Shown one piece after another: positions 63,311 to 64,000 of a stretch of 64,000 nt of DNA. This stretch comes from Coriaria nepalensis (taxonomy: Eukaryota > Streptophyta > Magnoliopsida > Cucurbitales > Coriariaceae). Below the pieces are notes generated by a model, which was not told where the DNA came from, ran no database searches, and saw only the letters and a list, made by a program, of their open reading frames with translations. The stretch spans positions 8,818,501 through 8,882,500 of the forward strand of contig CP114486.1 in NCBI GenBank assembly GCA_027186245.1, in the 5' to 3' direction. The position numbers and the translations under genes are program-made. Positions within the stretch are counted from its first letter, which is position 1. The number at the start of each line of letters is the position of its first letter.

Positions 63311-64000
63311 GTGATGGACTTCAAGCCCATCTCACGTAATTAACACTTAATTAATCAGACTTATAAATTCAAGGTACCCAGTCCAACACATTAACTCTTT
63401 ACCAACTTTCCTAGTACGGCGGACCTTCTTAGATATATTGATAATGAGTTAATTAGTTAAGAAGTTCTTATAAATTACTAATTTTCTGTTACATCAATGT
63501 CATAGTTGTACTAACAGAGTTCTAAGACATTAGATTTAACATATTATCAATTTATCATTTTGTCTTTCTCAACAAAATTTCCATTTTAGCCCTACAAATG
63601 AAAACGGTCCACTTCCTTATCTTAAACTGAGTTACTTGAAATCTTAGTCTATGTGACCGATTAAATTCAATATTACTCTAGTAATACAAAGAACATCAGC
63701 AATACAAAGAAACCCTTCCATTCATGGATTTTTATTTGTCACTTTCCTTCAAAGTGAATCATCATCCAATTTGCTCAATGAGATCTCTTTAAGATTAAGT
63801 GATTTTATACTCCATGAGTGCACAACTTATGTAATTATATTATTTATTCATTCCACAACGATATTCTTTTATCCAGCTGCGTATTTGTTGTCTAGTTACT
63901 TCATGAGAGCGATTCTTGTTTAATATATGTAAGAATTCAAGAAATGTTGAACCTAATAGCATTTATGACACGCATCAATGGCCTTATTTTCTATTAAAGT
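63311..64000 (-). mobile_element. Inverted LTR fragment of the same family (runs off the window)
   Basis: Reverse complemented, about 63530-63680 reads GATAAGGAAGTGGACCGTTTTC, then AGGGCTAAAATGGAAATTTTG and GACAAAATGATAAATT. These are collinear with copy A at 60563-60650 (GATAAGGAAAACGAATCGTTTT, AGGGGTAAAACC, GTCAAAATGATAAATT). GGTCACATAGACTAAGATTTC likewise matches 60515. The rest to the window edge resembles no other copy here and may be the LTR's 5' part. Confidence 0.6.

Overview
This window is nuclear DNA of a flowering plant, almost certainly a eudicot. It is strongly AT-rich, genes are split by short GT/AG introns, and all gene families present are plant families (LysM receptor kinase, subtilase, phloem protein 2, ankyrin-PGG protein). 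Degenerate plant transposons fill the space between genes. I cannot name the species; a rosid is a guess. I found no bacterial, viral or organellar segment, no CRISPR array and no rRNA or tRNA gene.

Layout from left to right: 0.4-1.8 kb holds a decayed L1-type LINE; 2.15-3.04 kb is a piece of an LTR that recurs at 60-64 kb; 3.0-4.4 kb is retroelement-like. An 11-exon LysM receptor-like kinase of the CERK1/NFR1/LYK3 type lies on the minus strand (5145-10749). After about 4.7 kb of repeat-like DNA comes ALG11 (plus, 15497-18087), then a hAT remnant (20 kb) and an unusual cluster of direct and inverted repeats (21.7-22.95 kb). A plant O-fucosyltransferase-family gene (plus, 23177-27544) faces an SBT2-type subtilase (minus, 28521-32335) tail to tail. 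From 33.5 to 42.1 kb lie a decayed PIF/Harbinger element and a truncated Ty3/gypsy element, followed by two tRNA-derived SINEs. A small phloem protein 2 gene (minus, 44300-45031) and an ACD6-like ankyrin-PGG gene (plus, 46214-50351) are arranged head to head. A copia gag remnant and a probable gypsy LTR (51-54 kb) precede a PHOX/CLMP1 gene with an uninterrupted reading frame (minus, 54837-57239). The last 4.5 kb is LTR-retrotransposon debris with a tRNA-Met primer-binding site and a 170-190 bp tandem repeat.

Seven protein-coding genes can be modelled to the base. In each multi-exon model the reading frame closes across all junctions, which is strong internal support. The genes do not form one pathway. 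LYK, PP2 and the ACD6-like protein are all families linked to defence or symbiosis. ALG11 and the O-fucosyltransferase-like protein act in glycosylation, the subtilase outside the cell, and CLMP1 in chloroplast separation.

The most interesting points are: a 5-nt microexon the LysM kinase needs to stay in frame; a YAQ tripeptide in that kinase, as in symbiotic NFR1-type receptors; an in-frame 54-bp tandem duplication in the ACD6-like gene; the 1.3 kb inverted-repeat cluster; and a ~1145-bp direct duplication of an LTR end with its leader. I found no convincing undescribed multi-gene system.
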